Of a stretch of 64,000 nucleotides of DNA, positions 36,004-44,597 are shown piece after piece. Both the position numbers and the translations under genes were made by a program. Positions within the stretch are counted from its first letter, which is position 1. Each line of letters opens with the position of its first letter. The notes beneath the pieces were generated by a model. That model made no database searches, had not been told where the DNA came from, and saw only the letters and a program-made list of their open reading frames with translations. Source of the stretch: Lautropia sp. (GTDB taxonomy: Bacteria; Pseudomonadota; Gammaproteobacteria; Burkholderiales; Burkholderiaceae_E); contig JAUMUG010000003.1 in the NCBI GenBank assembly GCA_030530775.1, positions 62,001 through 126,000 on the forward strand. The letters run 5' to 3'.

Positions 36004-37234
36004 GCGTCGGCGCGCCCGCCACGGCAGACCCGCCGATGAATCGACCGGCCAGACAGTCGCGCTTGGGCGGCAGGCCCGGGCGCTTGTGCACCTGAAAGCC
36101 GGCTGCCTGCAGGGCGTCGCGCACCGGTCGGGCCACGCTCCAGGTCGCTATCCGGGTGCCGCTCCGACAGTGGGCCGCCACGCTCCTGAGCGTCGTTTCG
36201 CTCCAGATGACCGGATTCTTCCTGGGATCGAAACCATCCAGAAAGACGCTGTCGGCCCGCAGTGGGCCGTGGCGCGCATACCAGTCGTCCAGGCGGGTGC
36301 GGGCATCGCCCAGCAGCACCTCCAGCACGACCCGCCCATCGTCGAAGCTCAGGCGAATCCGCCCCGGATCGGCATCGGTCGTTCGATCGACGATCGAGGA
36401 ATGGACCTCCTCGGCCTCGGCGTCGACATCGATGCCATCGATTTCCCGGGAAGCACGAAGCGCGACTCGATCGCAATTTCGAAGGTTCGTGTGGAAGGCT
36501 GGACACGTGTTGGGCGTCATGGTCTGTATGGCTGGAGGTGCCGATGATGACGGACCGATCGGCCAGGCGGCTGCCAGTTGCTCGCCCAGTCGTGCGAGCG
36601 CCGGATCTTGCCGTGCGGCGCGTCGCAGATCATCGGCCGTGACGGGATGAGCCTCGAGTGATACGAAGCGCAGCCGGACAGGATGGCCGATCGCATGGCC
36701 GTTTGCGGGCGATGTTTGCCCGGACGCGATGTCCGCGTTGCCACCATCGACTCGGGAGCACACGCCAAAATCGGGGTCGGAGCCGGCGCCGGAGGCTGCT
36801 GCGGTGCCAGAGCACGCACCGCTCATGCTGAGCCCCACCGGATCGGTGCCGGGGCCGCCACGGACATTGCGCCAGCACTGCCATGTGGCCAGGAAATTGA
36901 GTCCCAGACCGAATCCGGTTTCCAGGATCAGCCAATCCACTGCTTCGTCGGAGCCGAGTGGCCGGGACTCGGATGGATCACGCGCTGCAAGCAGGCAGCG
37001 CGGGGCAGTGACACCGGCGCCTCGTGCGCCATGCTCGCCTTGCCGGGGCTGCCGGGTGTGCCGTGATTGCCACAGTTCCGGTAACTCACAGCCGCCCAGA
37101 AAGACATGCAAGGCCTGAGCGCGGGCACCACTGACGCTGTGATAGCGGTCGCCATAACGTTGGCTGAAGGGAACAGCCATCTGCCAGTCGACGGTTTCTG
37201 GCTGCAGACCGGGGGCGGTCGATCGAGAATTCAT
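35969..37234 (-). CDS. mnmD: Stand-alone tRNA (5-methylaminomethyl-2-thiouridine) methyltransferase, MnmD-type
   Basis: 421-residue protein matching the N-terminal methyltransferase half of bifunctional MnmC, which completes mnm5s2U34 in tRNA. Blocks are VPFSQRYGDRYHS, the SAM loop LETGFGLGLNFLATW, VRLRFVSLEAHPV and FLDGFDPRKNPVIWS, ending with GFQVHKRPGLPPKRDCLAGRF. The FAD-dependent oxidase half is absent, so it is MnmD-like. The domain normally needs ~240 residues; the extra length lies in insertions (~115-185 and ~240-290). ATG 37234 is preferred; an upstream in-frame GTG at 37267 lies in the repeated sequence. It converges with the SMR-like gene and is divergent from pqiA. Confidence 0.85.
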   Translation of the reverse strand: MNSRSTAPGLQPETVDWQMAVPFSQRYGDRYHSVSGARAQALHVFLGGCELPELWQSRHTRQPRQGEHGARGAGVTAPRCLLAARDPSESRPLGSDEAVDWLILETGFGLGLNFLATWQCWRNVRGGPGTDPVGLSMSGACSGTAAASGAGSDPDFGVCSRVDGGNADIASGQTSPANGHAIGHPVRLRFVSLEAHPVTADDLRRAARQDPALARLGEQLAAAWPIGPSSSAPPAIQTMTPNTCPAFHTNLRNCDRVALRASREIDGIDVDAEAEEVHSSIVDRTTDADPGRIRLSFDDGRVVLEVLLGDARTRLDDWYARHGPLRADSVFLDGFDPRKNPVIWSETTLRSVAAHCRSGTRIATWSVARPVRDALQAAGFQVHKRPGLPPKRDCLAGRFIGGSAVAGAPTLRSGPPPRYRS

Positions 37235-37236
37235 GT

Positions 37237-37262
37237 TTTGTCTTTTGCCGGTACGGTCAATG
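37237..37262 (+). repeat. 26-base direct repeat, copy 1 (adjacent to mnmD start)
   Basis: Starts TTTGTCTTTTGCC and ends CGGTCAATG. It matches the sequence at 37348-37373 at 25 of 26 positions (G/C difference at the 12th base). It lies directly upstream of the mnmD ATG on the minus strand. Confidence 0.8.
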
Positions 37263-37347
37263 TGCAATCCGTGTCCTTTCTCCGGATCGATGTGTCGGGA
37301 ATATGTGCCGAGTGCGAGTCAAGAAAAAGACCATGGGCCGTGCACGG

Positions 37348-37373
37348 TTTGTCTTTTCCCGGTACGGTCAATG
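37348..37373 (+). repeat. 26-base direct repeat, copy 2
   Basis: Second copy, 111 bp from the first. Read on the minus strand each copy opens with CATTGACCGTACCGG, which includes a TTGACC hexamer resembling a -35 box; no -10 box follows at the right distance. Confidence 0.8.
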
Positions 37374-37584
37374 CTCCTCATACCCCTGCCGGGTGTTTCG
37401 GTTCCGAACATCCACTCATCCGACGGGATCTTCGCGGAAAATGACACCACGCGCATGGATTGTGGTCAATTGCGTAGAATGAAGGGCCTGGAAACCCAGT
37501 CGCCAGGGCCGTTGAAGGATCGCGTGCCGCAAATGGCCGCACCGGTGCCTGGCACCCGCCCGTCTCCCTTGCCGAAGCCTTTTC

Positions 37585-39054
37585 ATGCGTGAAGTCAAAG
37601 GCGTGGTCGCCTGTCCGGTCTGTGACACGCTGCATCAGCGCCCCAAACCGGGTCCCGATCAGAAGGCCCGCTGTCGGACCTGCGAATCGGAATTGCGACG
37701 CTACAGCCGCCTCGACCGGGGACGTACCATTCCGTTGGTACTGACTTGTCTGCTGCTGTTCATCATCGCCAATGCCTTTCCGATCGTCACCTTCGATATG
37801 CAGGGCGTTCAGCAACCCCTGACACTACTGGGCGCGGTGCTGACGTTGCTGAACGAAGGCATGATCCCGGTGGCGATGATGGTACTGTTGCCGACCTTGC
37901 TGTTGCCGGGGATGTATCTGCTGTTGTTGCTGATGACGCTGCTGGTGGTCAGCATGCGGCAGGTACCCGACTCCGTCGTCAACCGCCTGGTCCGGATGAT
38001 GCAGCAGCTCTATCCGTGGAGCATGGTCGAGGTCTTTCTGCTCGGCATTCTGGTGGCGATGATCAAGCTCAGCAGCATGGCCGCCGTCGTGCTGGGCCCG
38101 GCGCTGTGGGCCTGGATGGGCACCACCATCACGCTGACCGTGGTGCTGACCATCGACCTGCGGCGACTGATCCGCCGGGCGCCGCTGCATGGTGTGGCGG
38201 AGGGCGGTATCGGCTCCGCCCCGGTCAAGGGATCTAAACGGACGGCGCAGATCGCATCGACCGTGATGGAACGTCGGGATGCATCTCCCGACAACGGCAG
38301 CGGGCCGGCATCAACTAAGAGATCACCGGCTCGGACGGGAAGGGACTCCTCACCGGCTCCGACGAAGGGCACCACGCGCGGGGCTCCGATGAGCGAAGCC
38401 GCCGCCCCACGGACGATGACCGGCGCCCGGGCCGTGCTGCCCACTGCCCGCAGCAGCGGTATGATCGCCTGCCTGCATTGTGCCACGGTCTGGGCCGATG
38501 CCCGGCCGGGTGAGATCTGTCAGTGCTGTGGCGGCACGTTGGCGCACCGCCGATTCAATGACATGAACACCACCTGGGCATTGCTGATCACCGCCGTCAT
38601 CCTCTACATCCCGGCCAATCTGATGCCGATGATGATCACCAATTCGATGTTCGGCACCAGCGAGGACACCATTCTGTCCGGGGTGGTGTACTTCTGGATG
38701 AACGGCGAGTGGTTCGTGGCGGCGGTGATTTTCACGGCCAGTTTTCTGATTCCACTCTTCAAACTGGTGGCACTGTTCATGCTGGCGCTGCAGGTGCAGC
38801 GGCACAGCGCCTGGCGTCTGCCCGAACGCACCCGCCTCTATCATGCGGTGGAATGGGTGGGGCGCTGGTCGATGCTGGACGTGTTCGTCGTGGCGATCAC
38901 GGCGGCCCTGATCCAGCGCCCCGGCGTGGCCGTGATTCTGGCAGGCCCCGGCATTGCCGCCTTCGGTGCCGTGGTGGTGCTGACGATGCTGGCTGCGATG
39001 AGCTTTGATCCCCGTCTGGGATGGGATGCCCGGTTCGGACAAGTTGAACGATGA
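37585..39054 (+). CDS. pqiA: PqiA-family inner-membrane protein of a trans-envelope MCE system
   Basis: 489-residue polytopic protein with two PqiA domains in tandem. Each half starts with a zinc-ribbon-like pair: CPVCDTLH with CRTCES near residue 12, and CLHCATVW with CQCC near residue 295. About four transmembrane helices follow each (PLVLTCLLLFIIANAFPIVTF; ALLITAVILYIPANLMPMM). The halves are joined by a Ser/Gly/Thr-rich linker of ~80 residues (~205-290), longer than in E. coli PqiA (417). It acts with PqiB and PqiC to move lipids between membranes and protect the outer membrane. pqiB starts nine bases downstream. Confidence 0.94.
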   Translation: MREVKGVVACPVCDTLHQRPKPGPDQKARCRTCESELRRYSRLDRGRTIPLVLTCLLLFIIANAFPIVTFDMQGVQQPLTLLGAVLTLLNEGMIPVAMMVLLPTLLLPGMYLLLLLMTLLVVSMRQVPDSVVNRLVRMMQQLYPWSMVEVFLLGILVAMIKLSSMAAVVLGPALWAWMGTTITLTVVLTIDLRRLIRRAPLHGVAEGGIGSAPVKGSKRTAQIASTVMERRDASPDNGSGPASTKRSPARTGRDSSPAPTKGTTRGAPMSEAAAPRTMTGARAVLPTARSSGMIACLHCATVWADARPGEICQCCGGTLAHRRFNDMNTTWALLITAVILYIPANLMPMMITNSMFGTSEDTILSGVVYFWMNGEWFVAAVIFTASFLIPLFKLVALFMLALQVQRHSAWRLPERTRLYHAVEWVGRWSMLDVFVVAITAALIQRPGVAVILAGPGIAAFGAVVVLTMLAAMSFDPRLGWDARFGQVER

Positions 39055-39063
39055 AAAAGAGCA

Positions 39064-40782
39064 ATGGCTGAATCCATGACTCCTGCCGATGACAACAACC
39101 GGTCGCAAGCTTCACTTGCCCAGGCCACGCCTGGGGATAACGGGGAACTGACACCGATCGTCGAAGCCGAACTGACGGAACGGCGCTATCGCTGGATTCC
39201 GTCGATGATCTGGCTGTTGCCGTTGCTGGCCGGCCTGATCGGTGCCATCCTGACCTATCGCGAACTGACCCAGTACGGGCCGATGATCACGGTCAGCTTC
39301 AAGACCGCCGAAGGGCTGGAGGCCGGCAAGACCAAGCTGCGCTACAAGGATGTCGAGATCGGCACCGTGCAGACCATCCGGCTGTCCGAAGATCTCTCTC
39401 ATGTGATTGTCTCGATCCGTCTGCAGAAGGACAGCGAGGCCTTCCTGGCCAAGGACACCCGCTACTGGGTGGTGCGACCACGCGCCGATGTCTCCGGGGT
39501 GTCGGGGCTATCCACATTGCTGTCGGGGGCCTACATCGGGGTGGACGCCGGCAAGTCGGCGCAGCACACCACCAGTTTCGAAGGGCTCGAGACGCCGCCT
39601 TCGCTGCTCAACGATGAAAGTGGAACCCAGTACGTGCTGAAGGCCAGGCAATTGGGATCGCTGGGGGTCGGCTCTCCGGTCCTGTACCGGCAGGTGGCCG
39701 TGGGGCGTGTCACGAACTATGCGCTCGACGAGAACGGCGAAGGGGTCAGCATCAATCTGTTCATCAACAGCCCCTATGACAGGTTCGTCGGCACCAATAC
39801 ACGCTTCTGGGAGGCCAGCGGCGTCAATGCCAAAATCGACGCCAATGGTGTCAATGTCCACACCGAATCGATGTTGACGATGCTGCTGGGAGGCATCGCC
39901 TTTGCGTCGCCCGAGGAAGGACGTGGCATGCAGGCCGACAGCACAACACCATTTCGGTTGGCACGTGACCAGGAAACCGCAATGGCTTCACTCGATGGTC
40001 CGTCACGCACCTGGGTATTGAAGTTCGATCAATCCCTGCGTGGGCTGCAACCGGGCGCCAGCGTGGATTTCCACGGGGTCGAATTGGGCCGTGTCAAGGC
40101 CATCGATGTCGAGATCGACGACAAGACCGGTGATGTCAGCATGCCGGTGCTGATCGAGATTTATCCCGAGCGCTTGAACAGTCAGCGTGGTTTGGACGGC
40201 ACGCGCAAGATCCGGACCTTCGCCAACGATGTCGAGCCCGAAGACGAGTTGCGGCGCCTGCAGCGTTTGGTCGACCGGGGCATGCGCGCACAGCTGCGTA
40301 CCGGCAATCTGCTGACCGGCCAACTGTACGTGGCATTGGACTTCTTCCCGCGGGCCGAAAAGGCCAGCATCGAACAGCAGGGTCCATGGTACATCATGCC
40401 GACCGTTGCCAATTCGATGGATGAGTTCCAGAACCAGATCGCGACCCTGCTGACCAAGGTCAACAAGATCCCCTTCGAGGACATCGGCGGCGAACTGAAA
40501 CAGACACTGGCCGCCATGCGGCGCACGTTGGTGCAGGCCGAGAAAACCGTGAAGTCGGTCAACACCGAGATGACTCCGGAGCTGAACCGCAGCATCCAGG
40601 GGCTACGCAAGACACTGGACTCGGTCGATCGGATGCTGGCCTCGGGCTCGCCCCTGCAGGAAGACATGCAGAAGACGCTGAACTCGGTGGCCCGGGCGGC
40701 CGACTCCATGAAGCGACTGACCGATTATCTGGAGCGTCACCCCGAGGCGCTGTTACGCGGCAAGACAGGAGATCGACGATGA
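39064..40782 (+). CDS. pqiB: PqiB, MCE-domain lipid-transport tube protein
   Basis: 572-residue protein anchored by one N-terminal helix (SMIWLLPLLAGLIGAILTY) with three MCE domains in the periplasm: ISVSFKTAEGLEAGKTKLRYKDV-type starts near residues 75, 200 and 315. A long C-terminal helical region (~430-560; MRRTLVQAEKTVKSVNTE) forms the needle in E. coli PqiB. This is the usual length. The stop overlaps pqiC as ATGA. A second possible start, ATG 39076, is four codons in. Confidence 0.94.
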   Translation: MAESMTPADDNNRSQASLAQATPGDNGELTPIVEAELTERRYRWIPSMIWLLPLLAGLIGAILTYRELTQYGPMITVSFKTAEGLEAGKTKLRYKDVEIGTVQTIRLSEDLSHVIVSIRLQKDSEAFLAKDTRYWVVRPRADVSGVSGLSTLLSGAYIGVDAGKSAQHTTSFEGLETPPSLLNDESGTQYVLKARQLGSLGVGSPVLYRQVAVGRVTNYALDENGEGVSINLFINSPYDRFVGTNTRFWEASGVNAKIDANGVNVHTESMLTMLLGGIAFASPEEGRGMQADSTTPFRLARDQETAMASLDGPSRTWVLKFDQSLRGLQPGASVDFHGVELGRVKAIDVEIDDKTGDVSMPVLIEIYPERLNSQRGLDGTRKIRTFANDVEPEDELRRLQRLVDRGMRAQLRTGNLLTGQLYVALDFFPRAEKASIEQQGPWYIMPTVANSMDEFQNQIATLLTKVNKIPFEDIGGELKQTLAAMRRTLVQAEKTVKSVNTEMTPELNRSIQGLRKTLDSVDRMLASGSPLQEDMQKTLNSVARAADSMKRLTDYLERHPEALLRGKTGDRR

Positions 40783-41702
40783 AGAAAGGACTGGGTCTGT
40801 TGGGCACGGCGCTGCTGCTGGCGGGATGTGCCAGTTCGCCGCCAGTGAATTTCTATACGCTCTATGCGCCACTGGATGCCGATCGTCCGACGGCCAGCCG
40901 AGCCGGTACGGCAACTGCCTTCGGAACGCACCTGCACCCGGCCGGACAGCAGCCTGCCGGGCCGGTCGCCGACGATGCCCCGAGCTCGGGGGCGGATCCG
41001 GCTTTTTCTGGCGCAACGTCGATGCGTCAGCCCGATCTGCGTTTCGAGATTGCCAGTGTCGACATGCCGGAACGGCTGGACCGCGTCAACATCGTCATTC
41101 ATCCACTGGAAAGCCGCGGCACGGGACGGGGCCTCAAGCAAGCGGGAGAGGAGAGCGGCCCGGACGGAGAAGTCCGACATGCAGTGGCGCATACGGCTCG
41201 TACCGCCATCACCGCTGCTGCTGCGGCCTCTGCCAACGACATGGCGCTGATCATTCTGGAAAACTCGCGCTTCGATGCGGTGTTGAGCGATGCCTTCCGG
41301 GACGCGCTGGCCACCCATCTGGCAACCATTGCGGCCATCGCACCGCATGAATCGACGGCGGCAGCAAACGATTCTGCCGGCTCGATGACGGCACCGGCCC
41401 GGCTTCGGCTGACGCTGCAGGTCTACCGTTTCGATGCGCGCAGCGACGGGCGACTGGACAGTCTGATCGATTGGCGCATCCGTCGTCTGGCACGCGCTGG
41501 CGAAGAGGTCAGCGATCGGGAACATGCGGGTCTGGCGTGCCGTTTCCAGAGCAGTACGCAGGCGGCCTCCGGCCGGGTCGATGCCTTGGTGGCGGGCATG
41601 CAGCAACAGCTGCAGACATTGGCGCGGGACATCGTCGCCGGCAGCCGACAGTGGCTGGGAAACCCATCCGTCGCGCAGCAGGCCTGCCATGCACTTGGCT
41701 GA
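40779..41702 (+). CDS. pqiC: PqiC-family outer-membrane lipoprotein
   Basis: 307-residue lipoprotein with signal and lipobox LLLAGCAS (lipidated Cys at residue 17). The mature part begins NFYTLYAPLD, typical of the ABC-type transport auxiliary lipoprotein/PqiC family (DUF330). Conserved segments include RFEIASVDMPERLDRVNIVI, RFDAVLSDAFRDALATHLA and LRLTLQVYRFDAR. It is ~120 residues longer than E. coli PqiC (187), because of insertions at ~35-75 and ~115-145. It docks the PqiB needle at the outer membrane. The 3' end overlaps tadA by 14 bp. Confidence 0.9.
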   Translation: MKKGLGLLGTALLLAGCASSPPVNFYTLYAPLDADRPTASRAGTATAFGTHLHPAGQQPAGPVADDAPSSGADPAFSGATSMRQPDLRFEIASVDMPERLDRVNIVIHPLESRGTGRGLKQAGEESGPDGEVRHAVAHTARTAITAAAAASANDMALIILENSRFDAVLSDAFRDALATHLATIAAIAPHESTAAANDSAGSMTAPARLRLTLQVYRFDARSDGRLDSLIDWRIRRLARAGEEVSDREHAGLACRFQSSTQAASGRVDALVAGMQQQLQTLARDIVAGSRQWLGNPSVAQQACHALG

Positions 41703-42222
41703 GGCGAATGGATTCGATGTGGCAATGATGCGTCAGGCGATCGCCCTGGCGCGTCGTGCGCAGCTGCATGGCGAGGTGCCGGTCGGAGCAGTACTCGTCA
41801 AAGATGGCCAGGTGCTCGCCACCGGCTACAACCATCCGATCGGCAGCCATGATCCGACCGCCCATGCCGAAATCCGTGCGTTGCGGATGGGTGCCGGGCA
41901 GCTGCACAACTATCGGCTTTCCGACACCACACTCTATGTGACGCTGGAGCCCTGTGTGATGTGTATCGGTGCGATACTGCATGCCCGGGTCGGCCGCGTG
42001 GTGTTCGGTGCCCGTGATCCCAAAACCGGCGCCTGTGGCAGCGTGCTGGATGTGCCGGCGCAGGGTCTGCTCAATCACCATACCAGGGTCGAAGGTGGCC
42101 TGCTGGCCGAGGATTGTGGTCGGCTGCTGCAGGAATTCTTTGCCGAGCGGCGCGCGCAGCACCGTGCTGAACGCAAGGCTCGGCAGGCCCACGCGGTATG
42201 CGTCACCCGCAGCTTCCGGTAG
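41689..42222 (+). CDS. tadA: tRNA-specific adenosine deaminase TadA
   Basis: 177-residue zinc deaminase converting A34 to inosine in tRNA-Arg(ACG). The active site is complete: HAE (with the proton-shuttling Glu) and PCVMC supply the zinc ligands. VGAVLVKDGQVLATGYN and NHHTRVEGG are further family blocks. ATG 41689 begins 14 bp inside pqiC; the longer open frame upstream is pqiC in another phase. The C-terminal ~25 residues are Arg-rich, as is common. Confidence 0.96.
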   Translation: MHLAEANGFDVAMMRQAIALARRAQLHGEVPVGAVLVKDGQVLATGYNHPIGSHDPTAHAEIRALRMGAGQLHNYRLSDTTLYVTLEPCVMCIGAILHARVGRVVFGARDPKTGACGSVLDVPAQGLLNHHTRVEGGLLAEDCGRLLQEFFAERRAQHRAERKARQAHAVCVTRSFR

Positions 42223-42275
42223 GAGGCGTCGCCCGCACCCTCAAGGATGGATGTGCACCCATACTGGGCGCATAC

Positions 42276-42307
42276 GAAAAGCCCGGCTGCGGCAAAGCAG
42301 TCGGGCT
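42276..42307 (-). terminator. Rho-independent terminator for the parvulin gene
   Basis: On the minus strand, 11-base arms AGCCCGACTGC and GCAGCCGGGCT (one mismatch) enclose a 6-base loop and are followed by TTTTC. It lies 151 bp past the stop at 42458. It may also help end tadA transcription from the other side, though there it lacks a T-run. Confidence 0.75.
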
Positions 42308-42457
42308 CGTGACACGGGGGCGGTCCTGGGCCTGAGCCGCATCAGGATCAAAGACCTGGAAACCGGGTGAGACAGGGCTCGCCAAGGCAAGTTGCGTTCG
42401 CAGGTGCGAGCGCTGCCGTCCTGGTGAGCCACGGTCTGGCACGACCCCCCGGTCCGA

Positions 42458-43279
42458 TCAGTTGACCTTCGCGGCCTTGCGCAGTTTGTCCTGCAGGGAC
42501 TGGATTTTCTGACGCTCCAGTTGCTGCTGCAGCTGGGTGCGGACCTGCTCGAACGGAGGCGGCTCGGCATCACGTACGTCTTCGAGCATGATGACGTGAT
42601 AACCGAACTGCGATTTGACCGGGGCCTGGGTGTATTCGCCTTTCTTCAGCGCGACCATGGCATCGGAAAACTCTTTGACGAAAGTCTCGGGCGAATTCCA
42701 GCCCAGGTCGCCACCGTTGGCACCCGAACCCGGATCCTTGGACTGTTTGGCCAGATCCTCGAATTTCTCGCCTTTTTTCAGGTTGGCGATGATCTGCTTG
42801 GCTTCGTCTTCGTTCTCGACCAGGATGTGACGGGCCTTGTATTCACGGCTACCGTTGTCGGCTGTGTCCTTGATCAGACGGTCGTATTCGGCTTTGACCT
42901 CGGCGTCGCTGACGGGCGAGGCTTTCAGTTCATTGGCGATCAGGGCACGGATCAGCACGTCCTGGCGCAACTGTTCCAGCTGCTGCTGAACTTCGGCACT
43001 GCGCGGCAGGCCGCGCTTGTCGGCTTCCTGCACGAACAGTTCGCGGGTGATCAGTTCTTCACGGACCTGCTTGCGAAGCTCGGGGGTATCGGGGCGGCCC
43101 TGGGCTGCCAGCATTTTCACGAATTCGTCGACACGGGCCGAGGGAATCGGCTTGCCGTTGACGACGGCTGCGTTCTGGGCGGCGACCGGTGCTGCCACCA
43201 TCAGCGAGGCGGACAGCAGAGCGGCACAGGCCAGGGTGCGGGAGGTGCGCGAAAACTTGCTGGAGGAGGAAGCGGTCAT
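42458..43279 (-). CDS. Periplasmic parvulin-type peptidyl-prolyl isomerase (PpiC/PrsA-like)
   Basis: 273-residue exported foldase. The signal peptide spans residues ~1-34 (LACAALLSASLMVAAPVAAQ). A helical chaperone-like N-domain (PIPSARVDEFVKMLAAQG; QLEQLRQDVLIRALIANE) precedes the parvulin domain (~135-235): YKARHILVENEDEAKQI, FEDLAKQSKDPGSG, GGDLGW and FGYHVIMLEDV. ATG 43279 is chosen because the signal peptide starts there; the 32 codons upstream are unlike a leader. It follows bolA by ~140 bp on the same strand. The yciB-bolA-ppi order is common in Burkholderiales. Confidence 0.94.
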   Translation of the reverse strand: MTASSSSKFSRTSRTLACAALLSASLMVAAPVAAQNAAVVNGKPIPSARVDEFVKMLAAQGRPDTPELRKQVREELITRELFVQEADKRGLPRSAEVQQQLEQLRQDVLIRALIANELKASPVSDAEVKAEYDRLIKDTADNGSREYKARHILVENEDEAKQIIANLKKGEKFEDLAKQSKDPGSGANGGDLGWNSPETFVKEFSDAMVALKKGEYTQAPVKSQFGYHVIMLEDVRDAEPPPFEQVRTQLQQQLERQKIQSLQDKLRKAAKVN

Positions 43280-43420
43280 AGAAACTCTCTGAAAAACGAC
43301 ATGCGACGAGGGCATGTATTGAACACAAGCGACCCGATTCGGGAGGCCGATGGTATCAGCCGGTGTCCGGGTCACGCTCGGAGAATGGATCGACCAGCCT
43401 GAACGGCCGATTTCATGAAC

Positions 43421-43687
43421 TCACTGGTGAGGCGTGTTGGCTCGGATACGGAGTGCATGGATACGCCCAGGCATCCAGTCGGCCAGCGCATCATACACCA
43501 GCCGATGACGGGCGACCGTCGAGAGGCCATCAAAGCGTCGCGAGGCCATCTCGACCGTGAAATGACCGGCACCACCGGTGGCACCAGCGTGTCCGATGTG
43601 ATGATGACTGTCATCCCGCAGCTGGATTTGAGCGTCGGGAAAATATTGTTGCAGGCGTGTATGCAGTTCTTCAAGACTTGGTTTCAC
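43421..43687 (-). CDS. bolA: BolA-family protein
   Basis: 88-residue BolA/IbaG-type protein that works with monothiol glutaredoxins in iron-sulfur cluster handling or as a regulator. The fold is visible as LHTRLQQYFPDAQIQLRDDS, HHIGHAGATGGAGHFTVEM (with the invariant HxG/His ligand region) and RHRLVYDALADWMPGRIHALRI. The start is GTG 43687, overlapping the end of yciB by 17 bp, so the two are coupled. Confidence 0.92.
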   Translation of the reverse strand: MKPSLEELHTRLQQYFPDAQIQLRDDSHHHIGHAGATGGAGHFTVEMASRRFDGLSTVARHRLVYDALADWMPGRIHALRIRANTPHQ

Positions 43688-44222
43688 GGTCGTCGTCTTC
43701 TTCGATGTATCTGCTCAGATAAAAACCCTGGGCGACGATGAAGATCAGCGTCAATGCCGTGGTTCCGAACAGTTTGAAATTCACCCAGACCTCGGTCGAG
43801 AACGCATAGGCCACTTTCAGGTTGACCGCGCCCATCAGCAGGAAGAAGCACAACCAGAGCCTGTTGAGCACTTTCCAGACCCGATCGGGCAGTTCGACCT
43901 GGCCGCCCATCAGGTGCTGGACCGGATTCCTGCCCAGCAGGCTGGCCAGCAGAACACCGGCGCCGAAAGACCAGTACAGGATCGTGGGTTTCCACTTGAT
44001 GAAGGCCTCGTCTTGCAGCATCAGCGTCAGCCCGCCGAACACCACGATGATGCCGAGACCGACCCATTGCATCACCTGGATCGGGCGTTTCTTCAGCAGC
44101 AGCCAGACGATCTGCAGCACACTGGCCGCGATGGCCATACCGGTGGCCACGTAGATATCGGCCACCTTGTAGGCCACGAAGAACAGAATGACCGGCAACA
44201 GGTCGAACAGCAGTTTATTCAC
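43671..44222 (-). CDS. yciB: YciB-family inner-membrane-spanning septation protein
   Basis: 183-residue membrane protein with five to six helices, similar along its length to E. coli YciB (179 aa), which influences septum formation and envelope integrity. Shared blocks are LLFDLLPVILFFVAYKVADIY, VVFGGLTLMLQDEAFIKWKPT, WVNFKLFGTTALTLIF and a C-terminal RYIEEDDD. I chose GTG 44222, which matches the usual start. The frame stays open for 55 more codons (to ATG 44387) encoding a hydrophilic stretch that could be a genus-specific extension; neither start has a strong ribosome site. Confidence 0.9.
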   Translation of the reverse strand: MNKLLFDLLPVILFFVAYKVADIYVATGMAIAASVLQIVWLLLKKRPIQVMQWVGLGIIVVFGGLTLMLQDEAFIKWKPTILYWSFGAGVLLASLLGRNPVQHLMGGQVELPDRVWKVLNRLWLCFFLLMGAVNLKVAYAFSTEVWVNFKLFGTTALTLIFIVAQGFYLSRYIEEDDDRETKS

Positions 44223-44597
44223 GTAGAACAGCCCAAGACGGAGAGTGCGCTCCCGGTCGGACGGCGGTTCTGCATGCTGTGCCTGCCCGGGTCGCTCGGT
44301 GAAAGGATCTTCGAGCACGGCCGGCCATTGCCGGAGCGGCTCGAACGCTCGCGCCGGATTCATCATCGGCAGCGCTCGACCCGACATGATAGCGGGCCGA
44401 TCCGATTGTGTTTTTTCCGAGGTGAATCGATGCCTGCCACGAGAAAATCGAAGAACGAGCGCCAGCCGATGATCGGCATACGATGGTGGCGCGCAAGCGG
44501 GTGGCTGTCGACAAAAGGACGCGAATCTGTTGCAGGCAAGCGCCGTTCCTCCCGACGGGCGGCCAGGAATTGTGCCGTTGGCTTAGACTGCGCCATC

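Larger units (their letters stand above)
37235..37584 (+). other. Divergent intergenic region between mnmD and pqiA
   Basis: 350 bp holding two copies of a 26-base repeat (listed separately) and no convincing protein. A TAGAAT hexamer at 37475-37480 could be a -10 box for pqiA, but no -35 box is correctly spaced. Promoters for both flanking genes must lie here. Confidence 0.4.

Noticed and set aside
43914-44597. N-terminal extension of the acyl-CoA dehydrogenase frame
   Set aside because: The open frame upstream of 44598 is antisense to yciB and its translation (Gln/His/Asp-rich) is unlike any dehydrogenase.
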